This document shows positions 32,573 through 41,025 of a stretch of 64,000 bases of DNA, one piece after another; positions within the stretch are counted from its first letter, which is position 1, and each line of letters opens with the position of its first letter. The position numbers were made by a program, and so were the translations under genes. The DNA is taken from positions 41,324 through 105,323 of the forward strand of contig JAZUKN010000002.1 of assembly GCA_045643285.1 (NCBI GenBank), written 5' to 3'. The stretch is from UMGS1696 sp045643285 (lineage in GTDB: Bacteria; Bacillota; Clostridia; Oscillospirales; CAG-272). The notes under the pieces are model-generated. The model did not search any database. It was not told where the DNA came from and saw nothing but the letters and a program-made list of their open reading frames with translations.

Positions 32573-33412
32573 ATGAACGAAATACTGATTCCCGTACTTA
32601 TCTTCCTTGCTCTCGGCGCACTGTGCGGTATTCTTCTTGCCGCCGCGTCAAAGATCTTCGCCGTAAAGAAAAATGAAACAGCCGAAAAGATCGCCGAATG
32701 TCTGCCGGGTGCGAACTGCGGCGGATGCGGATACTCAGGATGCGCGGCACTTGCGGAGGCTATCGCAAAGGGAGAAGAAAAAATCAACAAATGTTCGGTC
32801 GGCGGTGCGGAAGCGGCGGCAAAAATCGCCGGGATAATGGGCGTTGAAGCCGCTCCGACGGTCAGAATGAGAGCGCAGGTAATGTGCTCCGGCACTTCCG
32901 AATACGCGAAGAAAAAATACATCTACGAGGGCGTTGCGGACTGCGTGGCGGCTGAAAAGATCGGCGGCGGCGACAAGCTCTGCAAGAACGGATGTATCGG
33001 TCTCGGCACTTGCGTAAAGGCGTGCCCGTTTGAGGCAATAGTCGTAAAGAACGGCGTTGCAGTCGTCGACTATACGAAATGTAAGGGTTGCGGCGTATGT
33101 ACATCCGTCTGCCCGAAAGGTATAATCAAGCTGATCCCGTTCGACTCAAAGCACTGGGTAGGCTGTATGTCCGTCGACGACGGCAAGAACACACGGTTGA
33201 AATGCGATGTTGGCTGTATCTCGTGCCGCCTGTGCGAAAAGAACTGCGAAGCCGGCGCTATCACCGTGAACAATTTCGTCGCGTCTATCGACTATTCAAA
33301 ATGCACCGGATGCAACAAGTGCGTCGACAAATGCCCGCGCCATATCATCTGGTCGGGAGAGACGCAGGGCGAGTACGGGCTTACGATAAAGCGAGTCACG
33401 ATAAAGGCGTAA
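32573..33412 (+). CDS. rnfB: Rnf complex subunit B (ferredoxin-oxidising)
   Basis: Electron-entry subunit. 279 aa: N-terminal membrane anchor (ILIPVLIFLALGALCGILLA), the 4Fe-4S domain with CLPGANCGGCGYSGC (about 43-57), then three or more ferredoxin-type clusters (CKNGCIGLGTCVKACPF, CKGCGVCTSVCPKG, CISCRLCEKNCEAG, CTGCNKCVDKCPR). GAGGAGG is placed ahead of the ATG. It is the last gene of the operon; a terminator follows. Confidence 0.97.
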   Translation: MNEILIPVLIFLALGALCGILLAAASKIFAVKKNETAEKIAECLPGANCGGCGYSGCAALAEAIAKGEEKINKCSVGGAEAAAKIAGIMGVEAAPTVRMRAQVMCSGTSEYAKKKYIYEGVADCVAAEKIGGGDKLCKNGCIGLGTCVKACPFEAIVVKNGVAVVDYTKCKGCGVCTSVCPKGIIKLIPFDSKHWVGCMSVDDGKNTRLKCDVGCISCRLCEKNCEAGAITVNNFVASIDYSKCTGCNKCVDKCPRHIIWSGETQGEYGLTIKRVTIKA

Positions 33413-33424
33413 AAATAGAAAAAA

Positions 33425-33458
33425 GAGAACTCCGCGAAAGTGGGGTTCTCGGTTTTTC
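33425..33458 (+). terminator. rnf operon terminator
   Basis: GAGAACTCCGC-GAAA-GTGGGGTTCTC stem followed by GGTTTTTC. Confidence 0.85.
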
Positions 33459-33504
33459 TGTGTGGTTTGCAAAAAACTGACGAAAGCTAAAGGGGAAAAC
33501 TGTT

Positions 33505-33858
33505 GTGAAAAACGAAAATCTGACAAAGGCACTTGAATTTTTAGTCAATGATTATAATTGCACTTTGTCTTATGAGTCCGATCGCGGAAACAGATATTTG
33601 TATTCCAATGATGAATTCAAAGTAACGGTTTTTTCATGGGAACAGTTTGATGATCTTGACATAAATCTGATCTATAGTTCGGTGAATCATCACATTGATC
33701 CGTATATGGAAGAACCTGAAAAGATGAATGAAATCCGCTCAAAAAGAAAAGGGATAAGAGGCTTTTTCTATAATTACGACAGGGATTTCTGGACGTTGGT
33801 GTCGTTGATTCTGAAGAATAAGCTGTCATCCCTCGGAATAACAAAAAATAACAGTTGA
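33505..33858 (+). CDS. Orphan 117-residue protein, AT-rich
   Basis: Starts at GTG with AGGGG about 10 bases upstream. 117 aa, acidic, no signal peptide or membrane span, rich in aromatic residues (NRYLYSNDEFKVTVFSWEQF, RGFFYNYDRDFW). Codon use is visibly more AT-rich than its neighbours, hinting at recent gain. I do not recognise it. The size and composition would suit an immunity or antitoxin-like protein but nothing specific supports that. It is followed by a terminator shared with the convergent pdp gene. Confidence 0.65.
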   Translation: MKNENLTKALEFLVNDYNCTLSYESDRGNRYLYSNDEFKVTVFSWEQFDDLDINLIYSSVNHHIDPYMEEPEKMNEIRSKRKGIRGFFYNYDRDFWTLVSLILKNKLSSLGITKNNS

Positions 33859-33892
33859 CGCGACAGACCGCACTGACACAATTATGTAAATC

Positions 33893-33922
33893 AAAAAAGA
33901 GCCACACTTGTGACTCTTTTTT
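33893..33922. terminator. Bidirectional terminator between orphan gene and pdp
   Basis: AAAAAAGAG...CACACTTGTG...CTCTTTTTT: near-perfect stem flanked by A and T runs on both sides. Confidence 0.88.
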
Positions 33923-33925
33923 ATT

Positions 33926-35233
33926 TCACCTTATCACTTTGTATATCAGCTCCGGTTTTGCCGCGTCAGCTTCGCTCTTGCTTTCGGTGAAGTGGAGCGC
34001 GCCGCGCATTTCCGCTTCCGCCGCGTCAAACAGCGTCTCGTCTGAGGAATACATCGTCGCAATAACGTCGCCGCGGCTGACCTTTTCGCCTTGATTAACG
34101 TGAAGCACATATCCGGCTGAAAGATCGGGAACGTCGGTCTTTTTCATCCGTCCTGCGCCGAGCAGACAGCTTGCCATGCCGAGCCGTTCTGTGTCGGCGT
34201 TTTTTACATATCCGCCGTCCGTCGCTTTGACTTCGCGCATATATCTGCCGAGCGGCAGCCGCTTTTCGTCAACTGCTTTTGCGTCGCCGCCCTGTGCGCT
34301 TATCCATTCGAGGAACTTTTCATACGCCCGCCCCGATTCGATTTCCGCGCACGCAAGCCGTTCTGCGTCTTCTATCGGAATTTTCTTCGAGAGCGAGACA
34401 AGATTTGCGATAAGCGCGAGAGATACGGTCAGCGCGTCGCCCTTGTCTTCCCCTCGGAGGATGTCGACGGCTTCGAGTATCTCAAGCGAGTTACCGATCT
34501 TTCTCCCGAGCGGATAATCCATTGACGTGACGAGCGCACCCATGTTCCTGCCGTGCGTTTTTCCGATTTTTACCATAAGCGAGGCGAGGGAGAGCGCGTC
34601 GTCCGTCGTCTTCATGAACGCGCCGCTTCCGTATTTTACGTCGAGTACGATAGTTTCCGCGCCTGCCGCCAGCTTTTTCGACATTATTGACGAAGCGATG
34701 AGCGGTATCGCGTCGATCGTCGCCGTCACGTCGCGCAGTGCGTACATTTTTTTGTCTGCAGGGGCGAGATCGGCAGTCTGACCGATAACAGCCACGCCGA
34801 CCTTTTCCGACTGCGCCATAAATTCCTCTGACGAGAGGGAAGTGCGGAACCCCGGAATGGATTCGAGCTTGTCGACGGTGCCGCCCGTGTGGCCGAGTCC
34901 TCTGCCGGACATTTTCGCAACTGTCAGACCGAGAGAAGCGGCAGTCGGCGCAACGATAAGTGAAGTGAGGTCACCCACTCCGCCCGTGCTGTGCTTGTCG
35001 ACGGTGTTTTTGAGCGACGACAGATCGACAGTGTCGCCGGAGTGCATCATGTGATACGTCAGCGATGCGGCTTCCTCGTCGGTCATGCCGTTACAGCAGA
35101 CAGCCATACAGAACGCCGCCGCCTGATAATCGGGTATTTCGCCGGACGTGTAGCCGGAGACGAAAAACGCGATCTCTTCGTCGGTGAGCGTCTGTGAATG
35201 TCTCTTTTTTGAAATAATATCGTAAATTCTCAT
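33926..35233 (-). CDS. pdp: Pyrimidine-nucleoside phosphorylase
   Basis: Phosphorolyses uridine, thymidine and deoxyuridine to base and (deoxy)ribose 1-phosphate. 435 aa. The family signature is intact: TVDKHSTGGVGDLTSLIVAP (about residues 76-95), SGRGLGHTGGTVDKLES and VKYGSGAFM. The C-terminal PYNP domain includes VLHVNQGEKVSRGDVIATMY. It is the last gene of the acyltransferase-fucU-spoVK-cdd-pdp operon and lies 4 bases after cdd. The thymidine-specific DeoA form cannot be fully excluded, but Gram-positive enzymes are usually of the broad Pdp type. Confidence 0.95.
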   Translation of the reverse strand: MRIYDIISKKRHSQTLTDEEIAFFVSGYTSGEIPDYQAAAFCMAVCCNGMTDEEAASLTYHMMHSGDTVDLSSLKNTVDKHSTGGVGDLTSLIVAPTAASLGLTVAKMSGRGLGHTGGTVDKLESIPGFRTSLSSEEFMAQSEKVGVAVIGQTADLAPADKKMYALRDVTATIDAIPLIASSIMSKKLAAGAETIVLDVKYGSGAFMKTTDDALSLASLMVKIGKTHGRNMGALVTSMDYPLGRKIGNSLEILEAVDILRGEDKGDALTVSLALIANLVSLSKKIPIEDAERLACAEIESGRAYEKFLEWISAQGGDAKAVDEKRLPLGRYMREVKATDGGYVKNADTERLGMASCLLGAGRMKKTDVPDLSAGYVLHVNQGEKVSRGDVIATMYSSDETLFDAAEAEMRGALHFTESKSEADAAKPELIYKVIR

Positions 35234-35237
35234 AGCT

Positions 35238-35645
35238 TTATTTCAGTAAATCGTCCGGTGTGAACGAGTACGGCATCATTTCGTCAAGCGTCAGTTCTTT
35301 GAGGTTTTTGCCGTCGGAGAAGATGAGCAGAAAATCTCCACGACAGTATTCGCGCATGACCTGCCTGCACACGCCGCACGGGTATGTGTAAGCGTCGATC
35401 TTGCCGTCACTTCCGCCGACTATCGCAATTTTCGAGAATTTTCTGTATCCGTCGCGCACGGCGGAGAAGAACGCCACTCTTTCGGCACAGACCGTCGGTG
35501 TGTAGCTTGCGTTTTCGATGTTGCAGCCCTCGTAGACTGTTCCGTCGTCAGTGAGAAGAGCCGCACCCACTTTGAAATGCGAGTACGGCGTGTATGCTTT
35601 CATCATCGCTTTTTCGGCGATTTTTACGAGTTCTTCGGATGTCAT
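35238..35645 (-). CDS. cdd: Cytidine deaminase
   Basis: Deaminates cytidine and deoxycytidine to (deoxy)uridine, feeding Pdp. 135 aa, the small homotetrameric form. Zinc and catalytic residues: Cys53-Ala-Glu55 in TVCAERVAFF, and Cys90 and Cys93 in PCGVCRQVMRE. NIENASY binds the ribose. It overlaps the AAA ATPase gene upstream by four bases. Confidence 0.97.
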   Translation of the reverse strand: MTSEELVKIAEKAMMKAYTPYSHFKVGAALLTDDGTVYEGCNIENASYTPTVCAERVAFFSAVRDGYRKFSKIAIVGGSDGKIDAYTYPCGVCRQVMREYCRGDFLLIFSDGKNLKELTLDEMMPYSFTPDDLLK

Positions 35646-36763
35646 TCTGAGTCCCCGTCTTTCTGTTCGTTGTTTTCGTTTGTTTGCGGCGCATCCGGAT
35701 AAAGCGCGGTTTTCACGTCGTCAAGCGTGACCGTCATGAGATCGTCGCGCGTCACAGTCTCCATTATCGCTATGCGGTTAGCCTGCTCGATCAGAATCTT
35801 CTCGAACGTGTTTCGTACTCCGCGCGCGTTGCCGAATTCACCTGCTTCTTTCGCTACGGCAGTGAAGTAGTCGCGGACTTCGCGTTCTGCGTCTTCGGTG
35901 AGAATGTACGTCGCTTTTTTACAGTTCAGCGCAAAAATGTCAGCCATTTCACCGGCGGTGTAGTCGGCGAAATCAATGTACTTGTTGAAGCGTGAGCGCA
36001 GTCCGGGGTTCGAGTCGATGAAGTCCTCCATAAGCTCGGTGTACCCGGCAACGATAACTACAAGGTCGTCGCGGTTGTCTTCCATTGATTTGAGGATAGT
36101 GTCGACTGCCTCGAAGCCGAAATCGTTCTCCGTCTTTGACGTGAGCGTGTACGCCTCGTCGATGAATAAGACACTGCCGATAGCTTCTTCAAGCACCTTT
36201 GCGGTCTTCAGCGCTGTCTGACCGATGTATCCGGCGACAAGTCCGCTCCTGTCGACTTCGACGAGCTTGCCGACCGACAAGAGACCTAGCGAATGATATA
36301 CTCTTGCCATGAAGCGGGCTATCATCGTTTTGCCTGTTCCCGGATTGCCGGAGAAGACCATGTGAAGCGACACGTCGGTGTTCGGCAGTCCGTTCTCGCG
36401 GCGCAGTGCGTATACCTTCGCCATGTTGATGAGATTGCGGACTTCCTTTTTGACCTTGCCGAGTCCGATGTATGAATCAAGCTCGGCGAGCAGATCGTCG
36501 ATGTTTTCTTTCGGCGGTGCGTCGTCCGTTTTTTCTGCGGATTCCGAGCCGTCGGACGCAGTGGTTTTCGCGTTTTCCGCGTCGTCCGATACTGTAGACG
36601 ATACGCCGTCCTTTTCGTCTGTCGTGCCGTCGGGCTTTTTTTCGCTGTTTTTCGCTCTTTGCGGTCCCCATATATCGTCGGAGAGACGGCGGATGTTGTT
36701 CTCCGTCATCTTTCGGATGAGATCGAGTTGTAGAGAGATGATCTCGTCTTTTTTGTCGCCCAT
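35642..36763 (-). CDS. SpoVK/CbbX-like AAA+ ATPase
   Basis: 373 aa. Residues 1-90 are a polar, Ser/Asp/Glu-rich region of low complexity. The AAA module starts at about 90: Walker A GNPGTGKT (139-146), Walker B VLFIDEAY (Asp202, Glu203), sensor VVIVAGY and arginine finger region NPGLRSRF (about 253-259). This is the CbbX/SpoVK clade; SpoVK acts in late sporulation in Bacillus, while relatives remodel other complexes. Lying inside a pyrimidine salvage operon is unusual. It overlaps both neighbours by a few bases (ATGA-type junctions), so all are co-translated. Confidence 0.85.
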   Translation of the reverse strand: MGDKKDEIISLQLDLIRKMTENNIRRLSDDIWGPQRAKNSEKKPDGTTDEKDGVSSTVSDDAENAKTTASDGSESAEKTDDAPPKENIDDLLAELDSYIGLGKVKKEVRNLINMAKVYALRRENGLPNTDVSLHMVFSGNPGTGKTMIARFMARVYHSLGLLSVGKLVEVDRSGLVAGYIGQTALKTAKVLEEAIGSVLFIDEAYTLTSKTENDFGFEAVDTILKSMEDNRDDLVVIVAGYTELMEDFIDSNPGLRSRFNKYIDFADYTAGEMADIFALNCKKATYILTEDAEREVRDYFTAVAKEAGEFGNARGVRNTFEKILIEQANRIAIMETVTRDDLMTVTLDDVKTALYPDAPQTNENNEQKDGDSE

Positions 36764-37212
36764 TATTCCTTGACTACACCCTTCTGGAGGATGATGTTTG
36801 CATAGATCGCAGTCTCACCGGACTGGAGGATGCAGTAGCACTTCTTGGCCTGTTCGTAGAACTCGAAGCGTTCGTAGGAGCCGATCGCCTTTGCGCCGCG
36901 TTCGTCGTGCTTTGCAACTGTCTTTTTGTATTCTTTCCATACGGGGATCTCAAGATCCTTGTCACAGTCCATTTTCTGCATGAGCATAACGGGAGTGTCA
37001 ACGTATGCGTCGAGCGGGATAACGGTGAGAATGGCGTCGAGAAGCTCGTTTACGCCGTGACCGTCGGCACGAAGAAATACACAGTCGTTCGGCTTTGCCA
37101 TTGATGCGCCCGGGAAGTTGCCGTCACCGATGCAGATGCGGTCGCCGTGACCCATTTCGCAGAGAACTTTCAGAAGTTCGGGAGAGAGAATAGAGGGAAT
37201 ACCTTTTAACAT
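36763..37212 (-). CDS. RbsD/FucU family sugar mutarotase
   Basis: 149 aa. MLKGIPSILSPELLKVLCEM and GHGDRICIGDGNFPG are the family's N-terminal signature with the catalytic His; the C-terminal SGETAIYANIILQKGV is also typical. FucU interconverts fucose anomers and RbsD ribose forms; the length and the IPSILSPELLKVL start favour the FucU branch. I start at the ATG with AAAGGAG 7 bases upstream. No sugar transporter is adjacent, so the substrate is unclear; a ribose released from nucleosides would fit the operon. Confidence 0.88.
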   Translation of the reverse strand: MLKGIPSILSPELLKVLCEMGHGDRICIGDGNFPGASMAKPNDCVFLRADGHGVNELLDAILTVIPLDAYVDTPVMLMQKMDCDKDLEIPVWKEYKKTVAKHDERGAKAIGSYERFEFYEQAKKCYCILQSGETAIYANIILQKGVVKE

Positions 37213-37258
37213 AATATGACTCCTTTCGTGGAAAACCACTGTAAATTATTATCTTGTA

Positions 37259-38347
37259 TTAATCATCGTTTGATTCGTTTGACTGAAAAAGCGCTTCGTC
37301 CTGCTCAAAGAAAGCCATGTCTTCTTCGTAGGGATCGACGCTGTCAAACACGGATTCGTCGTGATAGCGCGGTATGAAGCGGCGGAGTATCACCGATATG
37401 ATCAGAGAAATTATCAGACAGATGAAGAAGATCAGAAACGGCTTGAGAACGGTAATTACAACATCTGTCGTCGTAACGGCGGCGTTGATGAACATACCGA
37501 CAGGCTGAGTAAGCAGGAACATCCACGTCGCACAGCTTCCTCCCCAGAAACCGAGTCCGGATACTCCTCCGAGTTCGGGAAACAGCACCGCGATCATCAG
37601 AACGCTGACGGCAACTATTATGCTTCCAAAATAATTTGAAGTGAAATCAAAGAGAGTGAAACGGCTGAAGAATAATATCTCGCCTATCGTTAGGAGCAGT
37701 CCCGTGACGAGTGTCACAGCGGGAATGACTACACCGAGATCGAGGATCTGTTCTTCCTTGTCGCGCACGAGCTTCCCGATCAGCATAAGCGGCATCGCAT
37801 GGATGAGGAAGAACGACGGGATCGTACCGAGTCCGATCTTTTCGGAGAATTCGCCGAAAAGCAGATTGACAGCAAGAGTAACGATCACAACGAACCAGCA
37901 GAACCACCGGTTGTCGAGCAGGTCGAGCTTTGAGAACAGCCAGAAGACCGCCAGAGAGATAACAAGCTCCATTGTGAACCAGGCAGTCGATCCGACAGGG
38001 AGCGGCCACGAACCGTATAAGAAGAAATCCTTGATGTTCTCGGGTGAAACCGTCCCGTTCACGCCGGTGATTTTCAGATAAACAAGCGACAGTATGCTGA
38101 ACACGACGAACAGTATTCCGAGCAGGAGAGTGTTGCGCGTGAGACAGCGCCCGATGATTTCAGTACGGTTTTCTCTTTCTCCGAGAACGAGAAAACCGAA
38201 CGTCATATAGAGAAACGGTACGGCGAACGAGAAGCAGTACTGCATGATCTGTCCGATATTTGTTACAAGACCGAAATAGAAAAATACAAAGCAGACTGCG
38301 CTGATGAATCTGAATGAGTCTATCGAATGGTAATAATCGCGTTCCAT
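37259..38347 (-). CDS. Acyltransferase-3-like membrane protein
   Basis: 362 aa, about ten hydrophobic segments, with the N-terminal pattern SIDSFRFISAVCFVFFYF of the acyltransferase 3 (OafA/WecH-like) family, although the usual catalytic His after the first helix is not obvious. It has an acidic cytoplasmic C-terminus (YEEDMAFFEQDEALFQ). It could O-acetylate a cell-surface glycan, but this is weakly supported. It is the first gene of the reverse operon with fucU 46 bases downstream. Confidence 0.7.
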   Translation of the reverse strand: MERDYYHSIDSFRFISAVCFVFFYFGLVTNIGQIMQYCFSFAVPFLYMTFGFLVLGERENRTEIIGRCLTRNTLLLGILFVVFSILSLVYLKITGVNGTVSPENIKDFFLYGSWPLPVGSTAWFTMELVISLAVFWLFSKLDLLDNRWFCWFVVIVTLAVNLLFGEFSEKIGLGTIPSFFLIHAMPLMLIGKLVRDKEEQILDLGVVIPAVTLVTGLLLTIGEILFFSRFTLFDFTSNYFGSIIVAVSVLMIAVLFPELGGVSGLGFWGGSCATWMFLLTQPVGMFINAAVTTTDVVITVLKPFLIFFICLIISLIISVILRRFIPRYHDESVFDSVDPYEEDMAFFEQDEALFQSNESNDD

Positions 38348-38407
38348 TTACTGTCTCCGTTTGATATATGTGAGTTTTGTACATTTATTTCATACTGATA
38401 CAAATAT

Positions 38408-38436
38408 ATTGTAGCATATTTTCTCACGGATTGAAA
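38408..38436 (-). promoter_or_regulatory. Promoter of the acyltransferase-pdp operon
   Basis: Minus-strand TTTCAA, 17-base spacer, TACAAT, about 60 bases before the acyltransferase start. Confidence 0.65.
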
Positions 38437-38498
38437 GAGATTTGAGAAAAAAATTTGCCTTTTCCCTAAAAATCAGTACGATTTTTCTTCTTTCAATG

Positions 38499-38527
38499 TT
38501 GAAGTTGGGACGAAAAAAGTATATAAT
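38499..38527 (+). promoter_or_regulatory. Promoter of the DUF362 gene
   Basis: TTGAAG (38499-38504), 17-base spacer, TATAAT (38522-38527), 37 bases upstream of the ATG. Confidence 0.85.
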
Positions 38528-38564
38528 AATACCGAAATCAAATAAAACAGAGGAGACATCGGAC

Positions 38565-39449
38565 ATGGAAAAAGCAAAAGTATTCTATACGCGCGAGATC
38601 ACACCCGAATCAGTCCTCAGGCTTTATAACGCACTCGGCAAGGAACTGACGGGAAAGGTGGCAGTCAAACTCCATTCGGGAGAAAGAGGAAATCAGAACT
38701 ACCTCACGCCCGAATTCTGGAAGCCGGTCATCGACTCACTCGGCGGAACGGTCGTTGAGTGCAATACCGCATACGAAGGCGCACGCAACACAACGGAGAA
38801 GCACAAAAAGCTGATCTCCGAGCATGGCTGGGATAAGTATTTCACCGTTGATCTCATGGACGCAGAGGGCGACGACATCGTTCTCGAAATTCCGGACGGC
38901 GTGGCGATAAAGAAGAATCTCGTCGGCAAGAATATGAAAAACTACGACTCAATGGTCGTGCTGTCCCACTTCAAGGGGCATCCGATGGGCGGTTACGGCG
39001 GAGCGCTCAAGCAGCTTTCGATCGGCTGTGCGTCGACTGCCGGAAAAGCGTATATCCACTCGGCAGGCAAGACCGACGATCAGTACGTCGTATGGGATAA
39101 TCTGCCCGAGCAGGACTTGTTCCTCGAATCAATGGCAGACGCCGCAAAATCGGTCGTTGATTTCTTCGGCGGCAATATGGCGTTCGTCAACGTAATGAAG
39201 AATCTCTCCGTCGATTGCGACTGCTGTGAGATAGCGGAAGACCCGTGTATGGCTGACATAGGAGTACTGGCGTCGCTCGATCCGGTCGCAATAGACAAAG
39301 CGTGCCTTGATCTCGTTTACGCGGCAACGGACGATCCCGGGCAGGCGCATTTCCTTGAAAGAGTCGAATCAATGCACGGCGCACACACAATTGAAACTGC
39401 CGAAAAACTCGGAGTAGGCACGACAAAATACGAGCTTATTGAAATTTGA
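38565..39449 (+). CDS. DUF362 domain protein
   Basis: 294 aa, cytosolic. The DUF362 core is clear: KVAVKLHSGERGNQNYL near the N-terminus, VVLSHFKGHPMGGYGGALKQ (about 124-143) and ASLDPVAIDKACLDLVY. Some DUF362 proteins carry added ferredoxin domains; this one does not, but has a Cys-rich CDCCEIAEDPC segment. The biochemical role is not established. I start at the ATG with AGGAG 9 bases upstream and downstream of a strong promoter; the longer frame would begin upstream of that promoter. It is co-transcribed with the following isomerase-like gene. Confidence 0.88.
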   Translation: MEKAKVFYTREITPESVLRLYNALGKELTGKVAVKLHSGERGNQNYLTPEFWKPVIDSLGGTVVECNTAYEGARNTTEKHKKLISEHGWDKYFTVDLMDAEGDDIVLEIPDGVAIKKNLVGKNMKNYDSMVVLSHFKGHPMGGYGGALKQLSIGCASTAGKAYIHSAGKTDDQYVVWDNLPEQDLFLESMADAAKSVVDFFGGNMAFVNVMKNLSVDCDCCEIAEDPCMADIGVLASLDPVAIDKACLDLVYAATDDPGQAHFLERVESMHGAHTIETAEKLGVGTTKYELIEI

Positions 39450-39476
39450 AAATAATTACAGCAAAGGAACAGTAAA

Positions 39477-40343
39477 ATGAAAACAAGTGTATCATCATAC
39501 AGCTACGGTCACTACGCAGCGAAAGACGAGCTTGGAATGCTCGGAATAATCGACAAAACAAAGGAGCTCGGCTTCGACGGAATCGAATTTGCGGCAGACG
39601 ACTGGTGGTTCGGCGACGACGAAATGCTGAAACAGATGCGCGAGAGATGCGAAAAGAACGGTCTTCCCGTTGTTAACGTTGCAGTCGGCGCAGATTTTCT
39701 CAATGGCTCCGACGGCGACCTTGAAGCGGAGATCGACGCGGTGTGCAGAAAGGTCGATAAGGCGGCACTTCTCGGCGCACTTGCAATGCGTCACGACGCA
39801 ACAGGCGGTTTTTCTCCCGACAAGCGTACTGCAATCGGATACGACGACGCACTTCCTCGGCTCGTTGAAGGATGCCGCAGAGTTACCGAGTACGCAAAAG
39901 AAAAAGGCATAGTCACGATGACCGAGAACCACGGCTTTTTCTCACAGGATTCAATGAGAGTTGAAAAGCTCGTCAATTCCGTTGCAAACGATAATTTTGG
40001 CGCACTTGTCGACGTCGGAAACTTCCTATGCGCGGACGACGATCCGAACATCGCAGTCGGCAGAATGGGACGGCTCGCACGCCACGTCCACGTCAAGGAC
40101 TTCTTTGTCAAGAGCGGCATGGAACCGAATCCGGGAGCAGGTTGGTTCCAGTCAAGAAGCGGCAATTACCTCCGTGGAACGATAGTCGGTCACGGCGACG
40201 CAAGAGTTTTCCAGTCTCTCCGCTCGCTCAAGTGGAACGGCTACGACGGATATGTATCTATCGAATTTGAGGGCATCGAAGACAATATAATGGGTATTTC
40301 GATAGGACTTGAAAACCTCAAGCGATTCTTCACAATGCTGTAA
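39477..40343 (+). CDS. Sugar phosphate isomerase/epimerase family TIM barrel
   Basis: 288 aa, AP-endonuclease-2-like TIM barrel. Features are the N-terminal strand SVSSYSYGHY, GFDGIEFAADDWW, the metal-site Glu in VTMTENHG, Asp in ALVDVGNF, His pair in RHVHVKDF and the closing VSIEFEGIED. Members isomerise or epimerise sugars or inositols; the substrate cannot be named. It lies 27 bases after the DUF362 gene with AAAGGA before the ATG. Confidence 0.88.
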   Translation: MKTSVSSYSYGHYAAKDELGMLGIIDKTKELGFDGIEFAADDWWFGDDEMLKQMRERCEKNGLPVVNVAVGADFLNGSDGDLEAEIDAVCRKVDKAALLGALAMRHDATGGFSPDKRTAIGYDDALPRLVEGCRRVTEYAKEKGIVTMTENHGFFSQDSMRVEKLVNSVANDNFGALVDVGNFLCADDDPNIAVGRMGRLARHVHVKDFFVKSGMEPNPGAGWFQSRSGNYLRGTIVGHGDARVFQSLRSLKWNGYDGYVSIEFEGIEDNIMGISIGLENLKRFFTML

Positions 40344-40605
40344 AACAGAAAAAATGGGAAATATTGATGATATTGTCTCGGAATCCGGACGGACATCAAA
40401 AAGGAGCACAACATATACTCCTCAATAAAAAGGCTCCCTCCGGGAGGGAGCTGTCTGCAGAGCAGACTGAGGGATAGCGCGTAACAGAGTTTTTAACGAA
40501 ATCATTGAATCGCAGGTTTCTCTCGTGACGGCTGTAATATTCAAGGCTGTTTTTGATCAATAATAATTAGAAAGGGAACTTATCTAAGTTCCTTTTTCTT
40601 TTTTC
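40344..40605 (+). repeat. Spacer with a lone half of the GGCTCCCTC element
   Basis: 40427-40475 holds GGCTCCCTC-CG-GGAGGGAGCTG followed by CTGCAGAGCAG and ACTGAGGGA, matching the left half of the element at 59190-59310. A terminator (40571-40597) and the next promoter follow. No gene is seen. Confidence 0.75.
40571..40604 (+). terminator. Intrinsic terminator upstream of 40675
   Basis: GGAACTTA-TC-TAAGTTCC stem inside matching A and T runs, followed by TTTTTCTTTTTT. Confidence 0.85.
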
Positions 40606-40634
40606 TTGCACAAATTACATCTTTGTGGTATAAT
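40606..40634 (+). promoter_or_regulatory. Promoter of the 40.7-44.8 kb operon
   Basis: TTGCAC (40606-40611), 17-base spacer, TATAAT (40629-40634) preceded by TGTGG, 40 bases before the first ATG. Confidence 0.85.
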
Positions 40635-40674
40635 ATAACTTGTATAGTTGTAACTCAATAACCGAAGGTTTCCG

Positions 40675-41016
40675 ATGACTGAAAAGAAAAAACAGTTTCC
40701 TAAAGGGAAGAACACAAAATCTAAGAAATACAGACGCGCTCTTGCCGATTACCTCGACGGACGTGCGCTAAAATGCGTGACCGAGAGGATCGACGGAGTC
40801 GAAGAACTCGTCGGCAAGGGCGGCGCGATCATAAAAAAAGACGGCGAGCTTCTCGTTTATTCAAGCCAGGACGTAATTATGCGTGTGAACGTCGACGAAC
40901 TTGAGGCGTGGGAGCTGATGTCGCTCGACGGTGTTGTGATAACCGCGCCCGACATCGAACACGGCGGAGAAATTCGCTCGGTCATCGCGTTCTACAGCTA
41001 TTACAGAGAGCTATAA
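40675..41016 (+). CDS. Small unknown protein, possibly YabP/YqfC-like
   Basis: 113 aa. A very basic N-terminus (TEKKKQFPKGKNTKSKKYRR) is followed by a compact beta-rich domain: KKDGELLVYSSQDVIMRVNV and LDGVVITAPDIEHG. The alternating strands and final GEIRSVIAFYSY are reminiscent of the YabP/YqfC sporulation family, but this is a weak pattern match. It is the first gene of an operon; the pseudouridine synthase starts 9 bases later. The basic tail suggests RNA or membrane contact. Confidence 0.6.
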   Translation: MTEKKKQFPKGKNTKSKKYRRALADYLDGRALKCVTERIDGVEELVGKGGAIIKKDGELLVYSSQDVIMRVNVDELEAWELMSLDGVVITAPDIEHGGEIRSVIAFYSYYREL

Positions 41017-41025
41017 AATCAGAAA

